Origin: Apus apus
Lineage: Eukaryota; Chordata; Aves; Apodiformes; Apodidae
Reading direction: 5' to 3'
NCBI RefSeq assembly: GCF_020740795.1
Contig: NC_067283.1
Location: 111,897,706 to 111,961,705 of the forward strand
DNA length: 64,000 bases
This document shows positions 20,830 to 34,314 of this stretch, in pieces (the stretch's first letter is position 1; each line of letters begins with the position of its first letter). A program made the translations under genes and the position numbers. The notes under the pieces are model-generated. The model had not been told where the DNA came from. It worked only from the letters and a program-made list of their open reading frames with translations, and ran no database searches.

Positions 20830-23600
20830 AGTGTAGCCCTCCCCTCACCTTACTGATTATCTGGGAGAAAAATTACATTATATCTGTTGATGATCTGAAA
20901 TCTATATTAATTAAAGTGGTATTTAGTAACCACTTTTCAGGTTTAACTTTTTTCCATGCTCATAAGGACTTTTCATGAATTACTTTGCTGAAGCTCAAAA
21001 CTGACATCTTTACTGAGATCTGTCTCTGGAAGTAGGGACCATTTTGAAACTTCTTACTATTGTCTTAATGTTCTCTAATTTTTACTACTGTTAATTACAT
21101 GGTTTCTTCTATTAGTGTCAGATATTTTAATTCATCAAAACCAACTTTGAAAGTATCTTTAGAAATATATGCAAAGATGCTCTGTTGCACTGTTAATTTC
21201 AGCTGTCATCTGCTAAGATATCGATGAGATTATAATTTTTTTTTCTCCTTCTACCCAAGGACAAAGTTTTATTTGATGCTGTGATTTTTTTACCTTTAGT
21301 ATGTGAATGAAAATAACAACAACTTAAGAAATAAAAATACTTCTACTCTATAGATCAAAATGCAGAGCAGGTTGGTTTTTTTCACCTTCCATTAAGAAAG
21401 AATGATGCTGTTGCCTAGGAATAATTCCATCTATTTTTTCCCCTTTTGGAGCATAACTGAAATAGGACGCTTGCTTACTACAGTGCGGTGTGAGGAGTTT
21501 TCCCTGTACTCCCAGCTACTGAAGAAGATGGCATACTTCCTGAGCAATTCAAGATAACATGCAAAAGGCATACATTTTCAGTATATGACTGTGACCAGCT
21601 AGTTTTTTGTTTTGTTGGAGCTTTTAAATAACTTCTGTTGTTGCATTTGGAATTAAAGTTTTGGTCTGTCCTGTCTTTCATTGAAGGCTGTGTAACTGGA
21701 GAACTAACTGGCTTCAGACCTACCAACACTCAGAAATTAACTTGCTTATTTTGATAAGACTGTCTAAACTTGGACATCTCCTGCATCCAGATTCTTGAAA
21801 AAACAGTTGAGAAGAAAAACTTGCTCTAAAATAGTTACCAACATATTTTAAGAGTACCTTTTTTTAGGTTTCCACGTTCCCAGCAAGACTGTCATTAAAA
21901 TCAGAGGAAACAGAGCAATAATACGATTTTGAATTTCAATGGAAAATCCATTTGTAAAGGAACTTTAAGGTATTTTGTTTAATTCTAATGGGGAGAAGCA
22001 GAAAGCAAGCTGCACAGCTTACGTTTAAGAGGTTTTAATACAGGCTGTTCCGAGCATCTACCTTTTAGGACTGACTCTTCATCCTGTGTCACCATTGCCC
22101 ACTGTCAAACTGTTGTTCTTCATGGATATTGTATACATGGTGGAAAACATCCCCAGTAATTTTCTTAGTCTAGTTGGCAATTTATGTGTAATATCAGTTG
22201 TGCAGCCAAAGTATGATCTACTTCTTGTGCCCTGGCTCCTGTTTGCTCTCCAAATACAGGTTTTGATGGTTCTTTAAATACTGGGATATTTCATATGCCA
22301 AAACTGGTAAGGTTGACCTGCCTCATTCTGCAATGTAATAGGTTTCAGAACTGAATCTTAGTCCTAATATGTTGAGTGTTGGAACTAAAACACTATACAG
22401 TGTAAGCTGACATTCCTGTAATCTATTTTTAGAGTGTAAAATTTTACTAAAGGCATAGCTGGCTAAAATACAGAGAAAGCTGGCTATTTCAGAAATGTCT
22501 GAAGATTATTAGAGATTTTTCTAACAACTTAATGTATTACATTTTGTTACTGGCTTAATACAGTATTTTGACAGCAGGTCACGCTTTGATCTTCTACTCA
22601 AACTTACCTATTTGCTCCTCATGTTCTTGTCTGTGTATTCTCACCTGTGTGTCAGCTGAAGTGCTTGTGTGACCACATGCTGATTTGGAGAGGTTCACTG
22701 ATCCAACTGAAAAGGAGATTGTTTGGATTTTTCACTCTCTTTTCATCTATAAAGCCAACTATGAAAGGAATTTCAAGGTATCCTGATGCTAAAGTTTTAG
22801 CTTTTAAAAATAAAAATGTATACCATGGGGATTTTTATTAGTGTATACGTTTCCTATTGAATGTGATAGGTATATGTAAGTTTAGTTAACTTTTTTAGAT
22901 TCAATACAATATTTATATTATATGGCAATAAATGCCTACAACCAATACAGATTCAGAATGCCTCATGGACACTGGAACTGGTTATTTCTATTACTTGAAC
23001 ATATCTTAAGAGTTGCAAATGGAATTACTTCTATTTTAAAACTCTGGGAAACAAGTTTTTCTACAGCAATAATTAGTTGTCATGTAACACATAGTTGCTG
23101 TGCATTTTAGTAATATTTAAATGTTGGGAGACTTGAATGCACATTTTAAAGCAACAAATGTTTATAAATGCAATATAAAAAAGCTTGCAAAATGTTTCTC
23201 CTCTTTATTCGCATATGTTAAAATCTGTATTGGCAGGCACTGCCTTGGTTAAAATTTTATACTTTTAATATGAAGAGATTGCATCCAATACATTAACTAG
23301 GTAAGTTCTTAATGAAAATGAAACAATCTATTTAAATATGCTGCTGCTGGTCATGATCTTTCTCACTGAAGCTCAGACATACACAAAAAGCTGTGTATTT
23401 GTGATGGGTGATGCTTGTACTCGAAACACGCAATCTTTACCAGAAGATTGCTGTTTAACAATGTTTTCATGTTTGCGTTGCATTGTGTTTCAAAATGGTA
23501 TGTTATGTTTGAATTGTACCTCCTATTTTTTCTCCTATTAAAGTATTTTATTTCCTGTTTGTCTCTTCGGTGCATAATAAAGATGATCAGTCCCCTTGCT
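20830..23600 (+). other. RNF138 3' UTR (probable)
   Basis: A+T-rich unique sequence without repeats or convincing ORFs follows the stop codon. There are several AATAAA hexamers, the last clear one at 23576-23581, giving a UTR of about 2.7 kb if that site is used. The end point is inferred. Confidence 0.4.
23576..23581 (+). terminator. Candidate polyadenylation signal AATAAA for RNF138
   Basis: An exact AATAAA hexamer is followed within 40 bases by T- and GT-containing sequence. Earlier hexamers (for example near 22808 and 22926) could also be used. Confidence 0.35.
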
Positions 23601-26600
23601 GCTACTTCTTCCTTTCCAGATGCTTTCTAAACTTAAGTACATGGTCAGTTATGTGCCTTCAGACTTTGCATGATTAGAATGGCATGTATGCTGCTGGAAC
23701 TGACAAGTTGTGGCTCATGATCCGTTCATGAGCTCACAAGTTACCTTAAATCACACCTTAAGGTTTTTCCATGAGCAGAAAAGATGAGAAGTTGAACAAA
23801 ACTCATTCCTGCTTCTTTTCTGCCTCCGATGTTCATATGTTGCTGTTCTTTGCGATGTTACTAAAGAAATAACCTCCTAAAAGGAGAAAGAAGTATGAAA
23901 GAGTTGGGGCCAATAGCAAAAACTTGTTATTTAAGGGTAGATTTACTAAGAAGTGTTAATGTTTTTCTGAGGAAAGAACTGTTATTAAGTCTGGGCTTGC
24001 TGCATTATTGGACCACCAACATAGCATCTAGAAGATTTATCTTTCTGTCCTGTACAGCTGAGCTGAAAGCCACTTTGGTTATTTTTTGTGCTTTAATATT
24101 GTAAAGAGATATAGATGATAATACAATTATGAAATTGAGTTAATGTCTTATTTTGAATGGTAGAAATATTGCAAAAATATTACATTTATTTTTTATTAGT
24201 TTATTTTCTTTCCCCTTAGAATGTAGTTTTCTGAGCTGTAAATGGATTATTGTGTCTTCTAAATTTGATTATAAGCTCTCTGTTAGAGAGTATTTAATTT
24301 TCTTTTACCATAGTAATGCATATTTCATTATTTAGAGAGAATGCACTGAATGTGTTTAATTCTTCTTGGCAGTATGTTGATTATAAGATATGTGAACTCT
24401 GCAGAATCTTTCTTTCTCAAGGCTTCATTCCCAGGGAGAGAGGGGGACTAGTGCACCCAGGTCATCTTCTGACTGGTAGTCAGGGCTACAAGGTTTTCTG
24501 TATTTGGGAAACATTCCCGGGTCCCTCTTCTTAGATGTGACTTTTGAGTCCAGTGAGATTTGTACACAAGTGTTTGTGAGGACTCTGTATAAAAGACTAC
24601 AGCTAGTGCATTTTTTATCTCCTTTGTTCCATGCTGAAACAGACACACTAATTCATAGATGCTCTGAAGAGATGTGCGTTTTGTTATGTCTTGTAAACAT
24701 TGTGTCACTTGTGAAAAGACTGCAGAACCTGGCAGCCAAAGTTGTTTCATTGCAGGCAAGCAGAGCTACAAGAATATCTGACAAAAAAAAAATTTGGAGT
24801 TCTTTTAGAATTAGAGAAACTAGCAATGAAATGGCACAAACACTATATAGTCTATTTTCAGACAGTGTACATTTAAACTTGCTCTAGATACCAGATTTTA
24901 TTTTGTGCCCTGTTGCAGGTGTGCTTGAAAACACATAGGAAACAACAATTGGGGCATCTACTATGAGAAGGATTTTCAGTGATGTTAAAATTGCCACTTC
25001 CCAGTGAATAACCAGACTCTTACTAGGGTCAAGGCATGTTTTTGTTTGTGTGTTTGTTTTTTTTTTTCCTCATTAATAAAGATATGTACTGTTTCTTAAA
25101 CTGTAGGTCTGCCTTGGGAAGAAGCAGTTTTCACTGCTTTATTTCCCAGCCCTAGCCAGCCTTATTCTATCTGTAGCACTTTCTCTTGATGTTTTTATTT
25201 TTGTCTTTCCCCACAGTCATATATGTGTTTTGTGGACATGATCGGGAAAGCTGCTGCAGCAGAGGGGGTTGGACTTGATGATCTTCAGAGGTCCCTTCCA
25301 ACCCCTATGATTCAATGAAAGAGCTAGAAAAGTAAATTTTACGTTTATTGCTCCACCACCCCCTAAGCTTTCAGGAAACTGGAGGGGCAGTCATCAATAC
25401 CAAATGCATTCCATGGAAAGCACCTAATTCCATTTTAAATCTTTACCTTAAATAGTGTACATTTAGGATGCATTCCTGAGCTCCATGAAGCTGTAGGTCA
25501 TTTCCCAGGGCTTGGTGGCAGAATACTGTTTTCATGAACTTGCTTAAGCTTATGAGGATGCTAAGTCACTGAGAAAAGTGTTCCTCACTGTATTACTTTG
25601 CAGTCTTTCTCTGATTGTATCTTTATGTCTCTTTTCCTCTGTAGGTATTTCCCGACAGCAATTCTCTATAAGTTTACCCCATCTGCTTCACTCCCACTTA
25701 CCTTTCAATCTTCACTCCAACTTACCATCAACAACTAAATAGCTAAGATTATTTTATTGGCTACTAAGTATCATCTCATATTCTGTATGTTTTATAAACT
25801 CTGCTTGTGCCCTCAGTATCTTGGGGTTGATGTGAATAACTAAGAAACTTTGCACCAGTAACTTCCAGAGTTCACTTTCCATGTTTACTTCTATGGCTTC
25901 TATTTACTTCTCAGAATGTTTGCAGTTTGAAAGAATGTGAACATTTTCCCAGTCAGATTTATTTATTTTTAATTTAGGAGACCAGGATGATGATTAAAAA
26001 CATCTCAAAACCTGCTCTTTAATAGTAATAGGCACTTGGTTCTTTTAGAAAGCCTTGCATTAGATTATCTGTTTTTGCAGCTATGGACAGAAGACAGTAA
26101 GAATATGGTGGCTTTTTTCTCCACAGTAATGATTGTGGCAGTAGTGTCACCGAAGGAGCGAGTTATGTGCCACCTCAGCTGTAAGACTGTTCGAACTTCA
26201 GTAGCTTCTCTTAGGACACTTTCTTCTTAATTCAAACCACAAGAGGGCACTGATTATTTTTGCATTGTCTCTATAGTATTTAAAGATGGTAATTCAGTAA
26301 GTAGTTGTACTCTGAGATGGTTTTAGATAGAAGATTTCTATCCAGGTGTTTCATAAAATGTCATAAATGTTTTAGGGGTTTAGAGAGTTACTGGGGTCAT
26401 TCTGATCTACAGAAAGAGCATTTCTATCTTAAGTTAATACCTCAAACTTACAGATTTACTTGTGTACTTCATCATCTGTGGCAAGTAAGCTGTGTTTCCC
26501 CAGGGCTCCACTCTGGGAAGAACTGACTGCTCCTCAGTTCACAAGTAAGCATAAAAAGTAACATGTTTTTGCAGACTCCAGATACTGCTTAAGTCCCTTC

Positions 26601-28835
26601 CCGAAATACGTTCTTTGCAGTGCGCGTAGGGATCACACGGGGGCATCTGAGGACTGCTGCATTCTGTGCTAACGAGCCATAGGGCTGTTGCTGATTTTTG
26701 ACTTGCTTTCTGAAACTGCAGAAGAGTCAACGACCTCGCCAATGACATTTCCCACCTGCTGCGGTGAGACGGTGTCTGGTGGGTAGGACAGGTGTGCTTC
26801 AATATCCCTTCGTATTACTTTGGTCTTTTAAGTTGTTCTCTGGCTGGACACAAAATAGTTTGGGTTTACTACAGGCCTCTGGAATGAAGAGATAAATTTG
26901 CCCAGCTAAGCTGATGATCCATCATCTAAGAGAGAACGAAATATCCCCTGAGTATGCTTCTACAGTGGCATGATAGTGGCCAGCTACAGCCACTGCAGTG
27001 GCCGCGTACAAGTCACAGCCTGTTTCACACTGTAGTCTGATGCATATTTATCCTAAAACAAGCTTGTGTAAAAGCACTAGATGTGATTCAGATTCAGGGG
27101 AAGAGGTGTAATCCTGTATGACTAATTATTTAATTTGTGAAATATTTTCTCACTCAAAAGAAAATGGTTGAAGTACATGTCTGAAGTGGCAGTGGGCAGT
27201 AGGGGGTGCACCGTTACACACCTCAGCTTCTGCTGTTTGCTTTTAACCTTGATTGTTAATTTGCCTGTAGCTAAGCAGTGTGAGGAAACTGAAGGTCTGT
27301 TTCATTTTCTTGATAGTTCTCAATCAAAGCAAACATATCTTGTTTGCTCCTCTGCAAGAAGATGGAACACTTGTATTTTATATATGTTGTAATTTTCACT
27401 TTCTCCCCTTATATTCCATATGACATCTGCCATGTTTCCCAACATTGGAGTTTCCTAACTTGAAGCACTTTGATGTTGAACTCAAAACATTATGGATCTG
27501 ATTGAGTCTCTATAATATAGCAGGTTTTTTCTGACAGCCCTTATCCTCACTGGTGCATTTACCTCCTCAGCTAAGGAGATAGTATTATAGTGTCATTCCC
27601 ATTTGTGAGATTAACTGAAAAAGTGAAACTAATCTGTGGAAGATAATGCAAGAAGTTGAGACAGGGCAAGGAACAAACCACTCAGAATAGTACACCATTT
27701 AAATATCTTCCTGCTCTTTAGCATTTGATCAATAAGCACTGCTAAGTGAGCTATGTAATGCTCTACATGCCAGCATTTTGCAAGATTATTTAATTAATTC
27801 ATATCAGTTGCAGTTGACATTGAAAATAATGATCAGTCAGGTTCCACCCAAATATCAAGAAACAACTATGAATCACTGTTGTTCACTGAGCAATGTACTG
27901 ATCACAACATTGTCAAAGCATCTGTGCTGAAATATGGGAGATTAACAAAACTGTTTAAATAGGAAACTACCTACCAGAAAGGCTAGGATATGTCTGTCTG
28001 TATTTGAATTGTTGTTATAGTTCTCTGTAGTTAGCTGACATTGCATTTTGAAATTAAGTTCCTTTGGCTTTTAAAAAGAGCTATTGCTTGCTCTCCTGCA
28101 CTCTCCTGTTCCTGCACATGTTCCTCTGACTGCAGCAAGGCAATGGGATAAGCATTGCAGTGGTAGAATAATAAATTATTGTTACTATTGTTATTGTTAT
28201 TAGTATTATTATTTTACCTGCGCTGTAGTAATGCTCACTGGCAATAGTGCTGCTGGGCAGGCACAAAAAGATAATGCCTGTCCAAGGGAACACACTCTCT
28301 GCTCTGTGGTGCTCCCCATCTGTCTGGTATTAGTGAACTCTGCAGGAGATCCAAGTGGTCACTGCAATAGATCTTCAGCAAGCTCCACACAGAGTTCTGG
28401 TGTCTTTTCATTGCTTCTACTAGCAGCATGGGAACATGTGGGTCTGTGGGGAAGGAAATGTAATTGACTGACAAAAGCTCAGATTTTGCAGGTGTCTCTT
28501 ATAGCTGCTTAGGGCTCATTAGATAGCTTAGCACCCATAAAAGTTGTGAAATGTGTTCAAGGCAAAGAATTGCAAGAAAGGAAAAAGCAATCAACCAGCT
28601 AAAGACCTGCTCCTTCTGCTTTGTGTTAAATGTTTTTACTTTTCCTCCAATACAGAACTTGTAGTCAGGACATTGGTGAACTCTACCAAATCAAAATAGT
28701 AGAGGAAATAGCATCCTCAAGTTCCACAGGTCCCTGACCATATCAAAAAAAGGACATGTGTTACTTCTGGCTGTTATAAGCCCTGGTAACTGTAGAAGAC
28801 ATAATCTAAGACTGCCATTTTTCTTGTACATCTCA
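23601..28835. other. Intergenic DNA between RNF138 and MEP1B, proximal part
   Basis: I see no gene. Contents are a short CR1 end at 25238-25317, ATT-rich simple sequence near 28178-28212, and otherwise unassigned A+T-rich sequence. Short open frames show no domain. Confidence 0.6.
25238..25317 (+). mobile_element. CR1 LINE, extreme 3' end
   Basis: Only the last ~80 bp of a CR1 are present: 'gggttggacttgatgatctt', 'cccttccaacccctatgatt', then 'caatg'. This is a strongly 5'-truncated copy. Confidence 0.85.
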
Positions 28836-31140
28836 AAATCATAGAATATCAGGTTGGAAGGGACCTCAAGGATCATCTGGTCCAACCTTTCTCGCCAAAA
28901 GCACAGTCTAAACAAGATGGCCCAGTAGTACCCTGCAGGGTGCCTCTCCCTTCCAAAGTGTCCACTTCTCCACTCAGTTTGTTAAAATCTGCAGGCTTCA
29001 TACAGTTGATCCCATAATCCAGATCACTCATGAAAGTATTAAACAGCGTTGGGCCCCAATATTGATCCCTGGGGTCCCTGCTTGTGACAGGTTGCCGGAT
29101 GGAAAAGGTTCTATTTACCACCACTTTTTGGGTGTGGCCTGTCAGCCAGTTCCCCACCGCCTCAGCCACTTCACCAGGTTGTAGCACAGCAGTTTCTCTA
29201 GTAGGAGTCTGTGGGGAACTGTATTGAAAACCTTGGGAAATCCAGATAGACAACGTTCACCACTTGCTGTGCATAAACCAAGCAGGTTACTTTGTTGTAG
29301 GTGATTGGTTTTGTGGAAACCAGTTTGCCTCTGTTGAATCCATGCTCACTTTTCCCAATCATGTACTTCATTTGTCTTGTGAAAGCCCCCAGGAGGATTC
29401 GTTCAATGGCTTCCATAGGAACTGAGGTAAGACTGACGGGCCTGTAATTTCCTGCATCTTCCTTTAAACCCTCCTAGTAGGTGGAGGTGACATTAGCCTT
29501 CTTCCAGATTTCTGTTATGTCCCATAGTCTCCATGACTTCTCAAAGGTTATGGAGAGCAGCCTGACAATGATGTCGGCCAGGTCTCTGAAGACCCTCAGG
29601 TGGATATTGTCAAGGCCCATTGACTTGTAACGGTCAAGCTCCTGTAATAGTTCACGTGCCAACTCTTCCTTTACTGGTGATGTGCTGGTGTTTGCATCAA
29701 CCTGGGTTTTTGTTCCCAAGGCCTGGGGCCCAACAGTGCTTGTAAAGGCAAAGGTGAAGAGAGCGTTGGGAACCTCTGCTTTTCCGTGTAGTTGGTGACT
29801 GAGCTCTCCTGTTTGACAGAGGGCAAATATTTTCCTTTGGTTTTTCCTTGTTGTTTATATATCTGCAGAACCCTTTCGTGTCGTTTTTTTTATATCTCTG
29901 GCAAATTTAAATTCAAGCTGAGCTTTTGCTTTTCTAGCTTTTTCTTTGTATGCCTGGCAATGCCCTTTCAGTTCTCAATGGGGATTTGTCCACTTTTCCA
30001 TCTCTGGTACACTTCTCTTTTGATTTTGAGTGGACTCAAGCTTACCATCAAGCCAGAGGAGTCTCTTGCTCTGCCTACTTCCCTTACCTTTAAAGGGGAT
30101 GGAACTCTTTTTGTGCTTCCATTAGAGTGCTCTTGAAAAACTCTCAGCACTCACTGGCTCCTTTATCCTCCATGGAATCTTCCAATGGAATCCCTCCCAA
30201 CTGAGCTCTGAGCAAGCTGAAGCTTGCTCTTCTAAAATCTAAAACCTTTGTCTTAGTACTAACCCTCAGCATGCTCAGCAGAATCCCAAACTCCACAATA
30301 TGGTGATCACTATGCCCAAGGCTGTCACTAACCGAGATGTTACAATGCAGGTTTTCTTTCTTTGTGAGCAGCAAGTCCAGCAGTGCCTTATGCCTGGATA
30401 GCACATCTAACATTTGTATGAGGAAGCCATCCTCTACACATTCCAGGAACTTGATGGATGACATGCGAGCTGCTATATTGTTCTTCCAATAAATGTCTGA
30501 ATAGATGAAGTCACCCATAAGAAGCAGGTGCTGTTGACCCAAAGCTTGCCTAAGTGGCCCAAGTATTGCTTCATTGGCCTTATCATCCTGGTAGATGATG
30601 AGGTTGGTAGCAGATGCCTGCTGTTAGAATTCCCCTTAGAGATGATCCCTCTGATCTTGACCCAGAGTGATTAGATAAAGCTTCCACAATCACCATAGCT
30701 GACTATACATTCAAGGGTCTCCTTAATATAGAACACAACTCCTCTTCTTCCCTGCCTGTCTTTACAAAACAGCCTGTAGCCATCCATTGCAATCCTCCAG
30801 TCATGTGAGTTGTCCCACCATGTTTCAGTTATTCCCATGATATCCTGACTTTCGGTCTGGGTGCAGAGCTCCAGTTTTTCCTGTTTGTTCCTGAGGTTGC
30901 ATGCACTGGCAGACAGACACTTGAGGTGGTTGATCTTCTGGTTCTCACCTTGGGAGGCATCTAAGGAACATATGTCACTTCTCTGGTTGGCCTGACTTCC
31001 CCAGTTGGTTGCAATGCTGTCAGCGTTGCCGCATTGGACTTCATCCCAGTTCAGGCTACTCATCAAAGAATGTCCCTTTGTCATAAAAGCCAAAACCCTC
31101 ATGACAGCACCAGCCATGAAGCCCAAAGTTGATTTGCATC
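28836..31140 (-). mobile_element. Long CR1 LINE with endonuclease and reverse-transcriptase remnants
   Basis: Read on the reverse strand, it runs from an endonuclease N-terminus (about 31126-30671, including ITETWWDNSHDWRIAMDGY), through the endonuclease C-terminal half (30542-30144, with LLMGDF and LGHSDHHIVEF), to reverse transcriptase (29719-29474, with YKSMGLDNIHLRVF and WKKANVT; and 29253-28873, with NWLTGHTQK). It ends with the CR1 3' end seen in reverse at 28836-28890 ('tcatagaatatcaggttgga'). About 2.3 kb of ORF2 is present, but the frame is broken in several places. It lies antisense to the flanking genes. Confidence 0.92.
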
Positions 31141-32239
31141 ATACGTCTATTTCTGGATGAATCTCTTTCCCCTAACTGGTAAAATGACCCGCCATCTGTT
31201 CAGGTAAGTTGCACTATCCTTTATTAATTCATCTCTAGTAATACTCAGTTATTTCTTACTGTGTGCCTTGATCTTAGAAGTGTGATATGACTTAAAGCGT
31301 TTTTCTTTAAAGAAAAATGCAGAATCATGTAGCAAAGCCCTCAAGGAAAATAAGGTATAGGTGTATTGCCCGAACATAAAAAGTTAGTGATAAAGCAAGA
31401 TGTTTGTCATTATAGAGAACATGGTCACAAAAGTAGATAAGCTCTGTAGAAAAAAAACCGCCATTATTAGATAGAAAAAACTTCCTTAAGACTGCCTGTC
31501 TACTTATTACTTTCTCCTCAATATGTATAAAAAAACCTATGTAGCTACTTCATGGGTGACACTGTAGTTTATGCCAAGAACTTCTGTCTTAAAAGTCCTG
31601 ACATTCTGTTGTTCATATAATGTTTAATTTTCTATTGCATCTTGTTTTTTTATACCAGGTGACTGGTTGAGGTGTCAAAACCCTGAGTTTAATTAAACAA
31701 AAAGCAGTGTGAATTGGAGGAAAAATGTATAGAAACTGTATTTTACAATGCATGATTAGCATATAACTTATCTTCCTTCTTTGGTGTCAGAATTCCAACA
31801 CCTTCTAGTGTTTTCTTTGTGTAACTCCTTAGCCAGTCCTGAGAGCACTGATGGTCATGTCGCAGGCGTTCGTCCATACAGCCATTCTTTAGGACAGGAA
31901 AATCAACCTCCTGTCTCCTGTTGTGAAGAGGCTGGGTGAGATCTCATTGTTGGCTGATGCATCTTAGAAGTGGGAATGTGGGAACAGATAACATATTGTC
32001 TTTATTATTTGCCTGGAAAAGGGACCAAAGAAGTACAAACCCAGGCTTTTAGACTTTCTTCCAACACCATGTAGTAAGGCCAAAAAATGTGCTATTTCTT
32101 TTGCGTTTATCATACTCCATTTCAAGAAAACACTTGTACTGTACTCAAGGAATAATGGATGCAGCTACATCTTTTGGTTTTGATCAGGAGTATATTTTTT
32201 AAGCAAGTATCATCATTGTTCCCACTTACCATGCTTTAG
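31141..32239. other. Intergenic DNA, nothing recognised
   Basis: No gene, RNA or repeat that I can name between the long CR1 and the next CR1 fragment. Confidence 0.6.
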
Positions 32240-32545
32240 TCATAGAATCATAGAATCATAGAATCATAGAATCCTAGGGGTTGGAAGGGACCTCGAAAGA
32301 TCATCCAGTCCAACCCCCCCTGCCAGAGCAGGGTCACCTAGAGCACATCACACAAGAACGCATCCAGGTGGGTTTTGAATGTCTCCAGTGAAGGAGACTC
32401 CACAACCTCCCTGGGCAGCCTGTTTCAGTGCTCTGTCACTCTTACAGTAAAAAATTTTTTTCTGATATTCACCTTGAACTTCCTGTGCTCCAATTTACAC
32501 CCATTACCCCTTGTCCTATCACTGGTCTATATCACTAGTCCATAT
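32240..32545 (-). mobile_element. CR1 LINE 3' fragment, antisense
   Basis: Starts with a run of CATAGAAT repeats (the reverse of the CR1 3' terminal ATTCTATG repeat, about four copies at 32240-32270), then 'ggggttggaagggacctcga', 'aggagactccacaacctccc' and 'cctgtttcagtgctctgtca'. Clear repeat copies suggest a relatively young insertion. Confidence 0.93.
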
Positions 32546-33756
32546 CACCAGTTTTGGAGTGTCCAAATTGAGTTCCTTTGGGTTTCAACAAAACCGGAAT
32601 ATGTTCTGCAGATCCCCACCTAACACAGACCAGTTGCCACCACTGACATCCAGTCTTCGGGATCAAATCACATCCAGTCAGAAATAAAACCTGTTGAGAT
32701 GTGTACAACATAGGTGCCAGGTTCTTAGCACCACATTTCAAATTACTGACCCATTCCAATTGGTTTGAAGTACTTATTACTGTGGACATACCCAGTCTAA
32801 CCTAGAGAACCTCCAAGAGGAGAACCACCATCGTCTCCCAGCAGCTGAAGATGACAGTGTGCAGAATTCAAGGATTGCTGAACTTGCAGAAGTAATCTTA
32901 ACAAAAGAGCTTTTCAATCTTCCAAACATCACTAATCTGAGAACAATTTACACCACCATTATTGATGGGTTGAGAATGACAATACTTATTGTTACTGTTG
33001 TTAAAAAAGAATACATTGTAAGAACAACAATATCCACAACTGCTACTTCTCAACCGATCAGCTATGAAACAAGCTAGGATCTGAGTGACTAGAAATGGCT
33101 CTGGTATCCTCAATACTTAGGGTCAATCTGTTGTTTCTTATCAGCTCTGATATTGAAATAGTATGAAAAATATTATTTTAATATAGTCATTTGGGAGTCT
33201 GTATTGACAACACAAAATCTAAGTGCTGTTTTTAGTTTTTATGATGTTCTAGCCAGATAGTTCGACTGGGGAACTAAAACCAAGTGTTTGCCAAGTGTTA
33301 CCATACAATTACTACAGGTACCTTCAGTTTAAGTGTAAGAGAAACCATGGCAATTTAAGCACTCTCTGAAAGCTAATAAGTAGAAAAGATGATTTAAGTT
33401 GGAATAAGCTAGAACTGCAAAGCGTAGCAGACAGTGGTGATAGTACAATGGCACTGACATTTAAAAAATTATCTTGTATGGAATTTTTAAATAGTCCAGA
33501 AGAATACCAGAAGAATACAGAAGAATAGTCCAGAAGAAGCTATAATTTACTGATAAAGCAGTGTTTCACATTCTTCAACAATAGAAGTGGCAGTGCCTTT
33601 TCTAAAAGCAAGATACTGAAATTATGTTGCTGACAGATTTTTTTAGGTACACACATTTGCCCTTTTTACTTTCTGTCCAAAAATGTGTATGTCTTACCTG
33701 CCAGGAGTGTTCCTAGCTTTCAGTTGTTCAAAAGGTTTTAGAGCCAGCTTTATTCA
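32546..33756. other. Intergenic DNA, nothing recognised
   Basis: Unassigned sequence. A small direct repeat of 'agaagaatac' type occurs near 33498-33540. No gene seen. Confidence 0.55.
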
Positions 33757-34065
33757 CTGAATCACAGGATGGTGGAGGTGGGAAGACACCTCTGGAGATC
33801 CCCTAGTCCAGTCACCCTGGTTGCATCAGGGACACTTGCAGCAGGTTGCTCAGGGCTGTGTTTGGTTGGGTTTTGATTGTCTCCAAGGATGGATATTCCA
33901 CTGCTTCCCTGAGCAACTTGTTCCAGTGCTTAGAAACCCTTAGAATAAAAAACTTTTTCTTATTTTTAAATGGGATGTCCTGTATTTCAGTTGCCTGTTT
34001 CCTTGTAGGTCTGTTTTCTTGTATCCATTTCATCCTGTATGTCAGTTTGTGTCCAGTCTATTTTT
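33757..34065 (-). mobile_element. CR1 LINE 3' fragment, antisense, just upstream of MEP1B
   Basis: Contains 'tgaatcacaggatggtggag', 'ctccaaggatggatattcca', 'cttgttccagtgcttagaaa' and 'gtcctgtatttcagttgcct', the reverse complement of a CR1 3' region. It ends about 200 bp before the MEP1B signal-peptide exon, so it sits in the likely promoter region. Confidence 0.85.
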
Positions 34066-34266
34066 TCCACAGCTATGCTTAAGAATAGTTAAAGTATATG
34101 TTAGTTATCATGATATAGTAATGATGGACTTCGCTTACTGGAAAAGAAAAAGGTAGGTAAGTTAATCGTTGATGAAAGGACAAAGGTTTTGATTTATGAT
34201 ATTTACTGTCTTAAATACCAAGTTGGTCTGAAAACCTGTCCGTGCAACTGCTGACTGGATATTAGC

Positions 34267-34314
34267 ATGGGCTGGTTTGCTGTGTCTGCGCTCTTAACTT
34301 GGCTTCTTCTTCAG
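34267..34314 (+). CDS. MEP1B: MEP1B exon 1: signal peptide
   Basis: The ATG has a good context (A at -3, G at +4). It encodes [16 protein letters not shown] and ends CAG|GTGGTC in phase 0, matching the phase-0 start of exon 2. It is chosen because it is a hydrophobic leader with a proper donor upstream of the propeptide exons. Little sequence identity to human is expected here, so the call rests on structure. Confidence 0.75.

Noticed and set aside
28873-31126. Several reverse-strand frames that look like polymerase or endonuclease genes
   Set aside because: They are pieces of one CR1 retrotransposon, not host genes.
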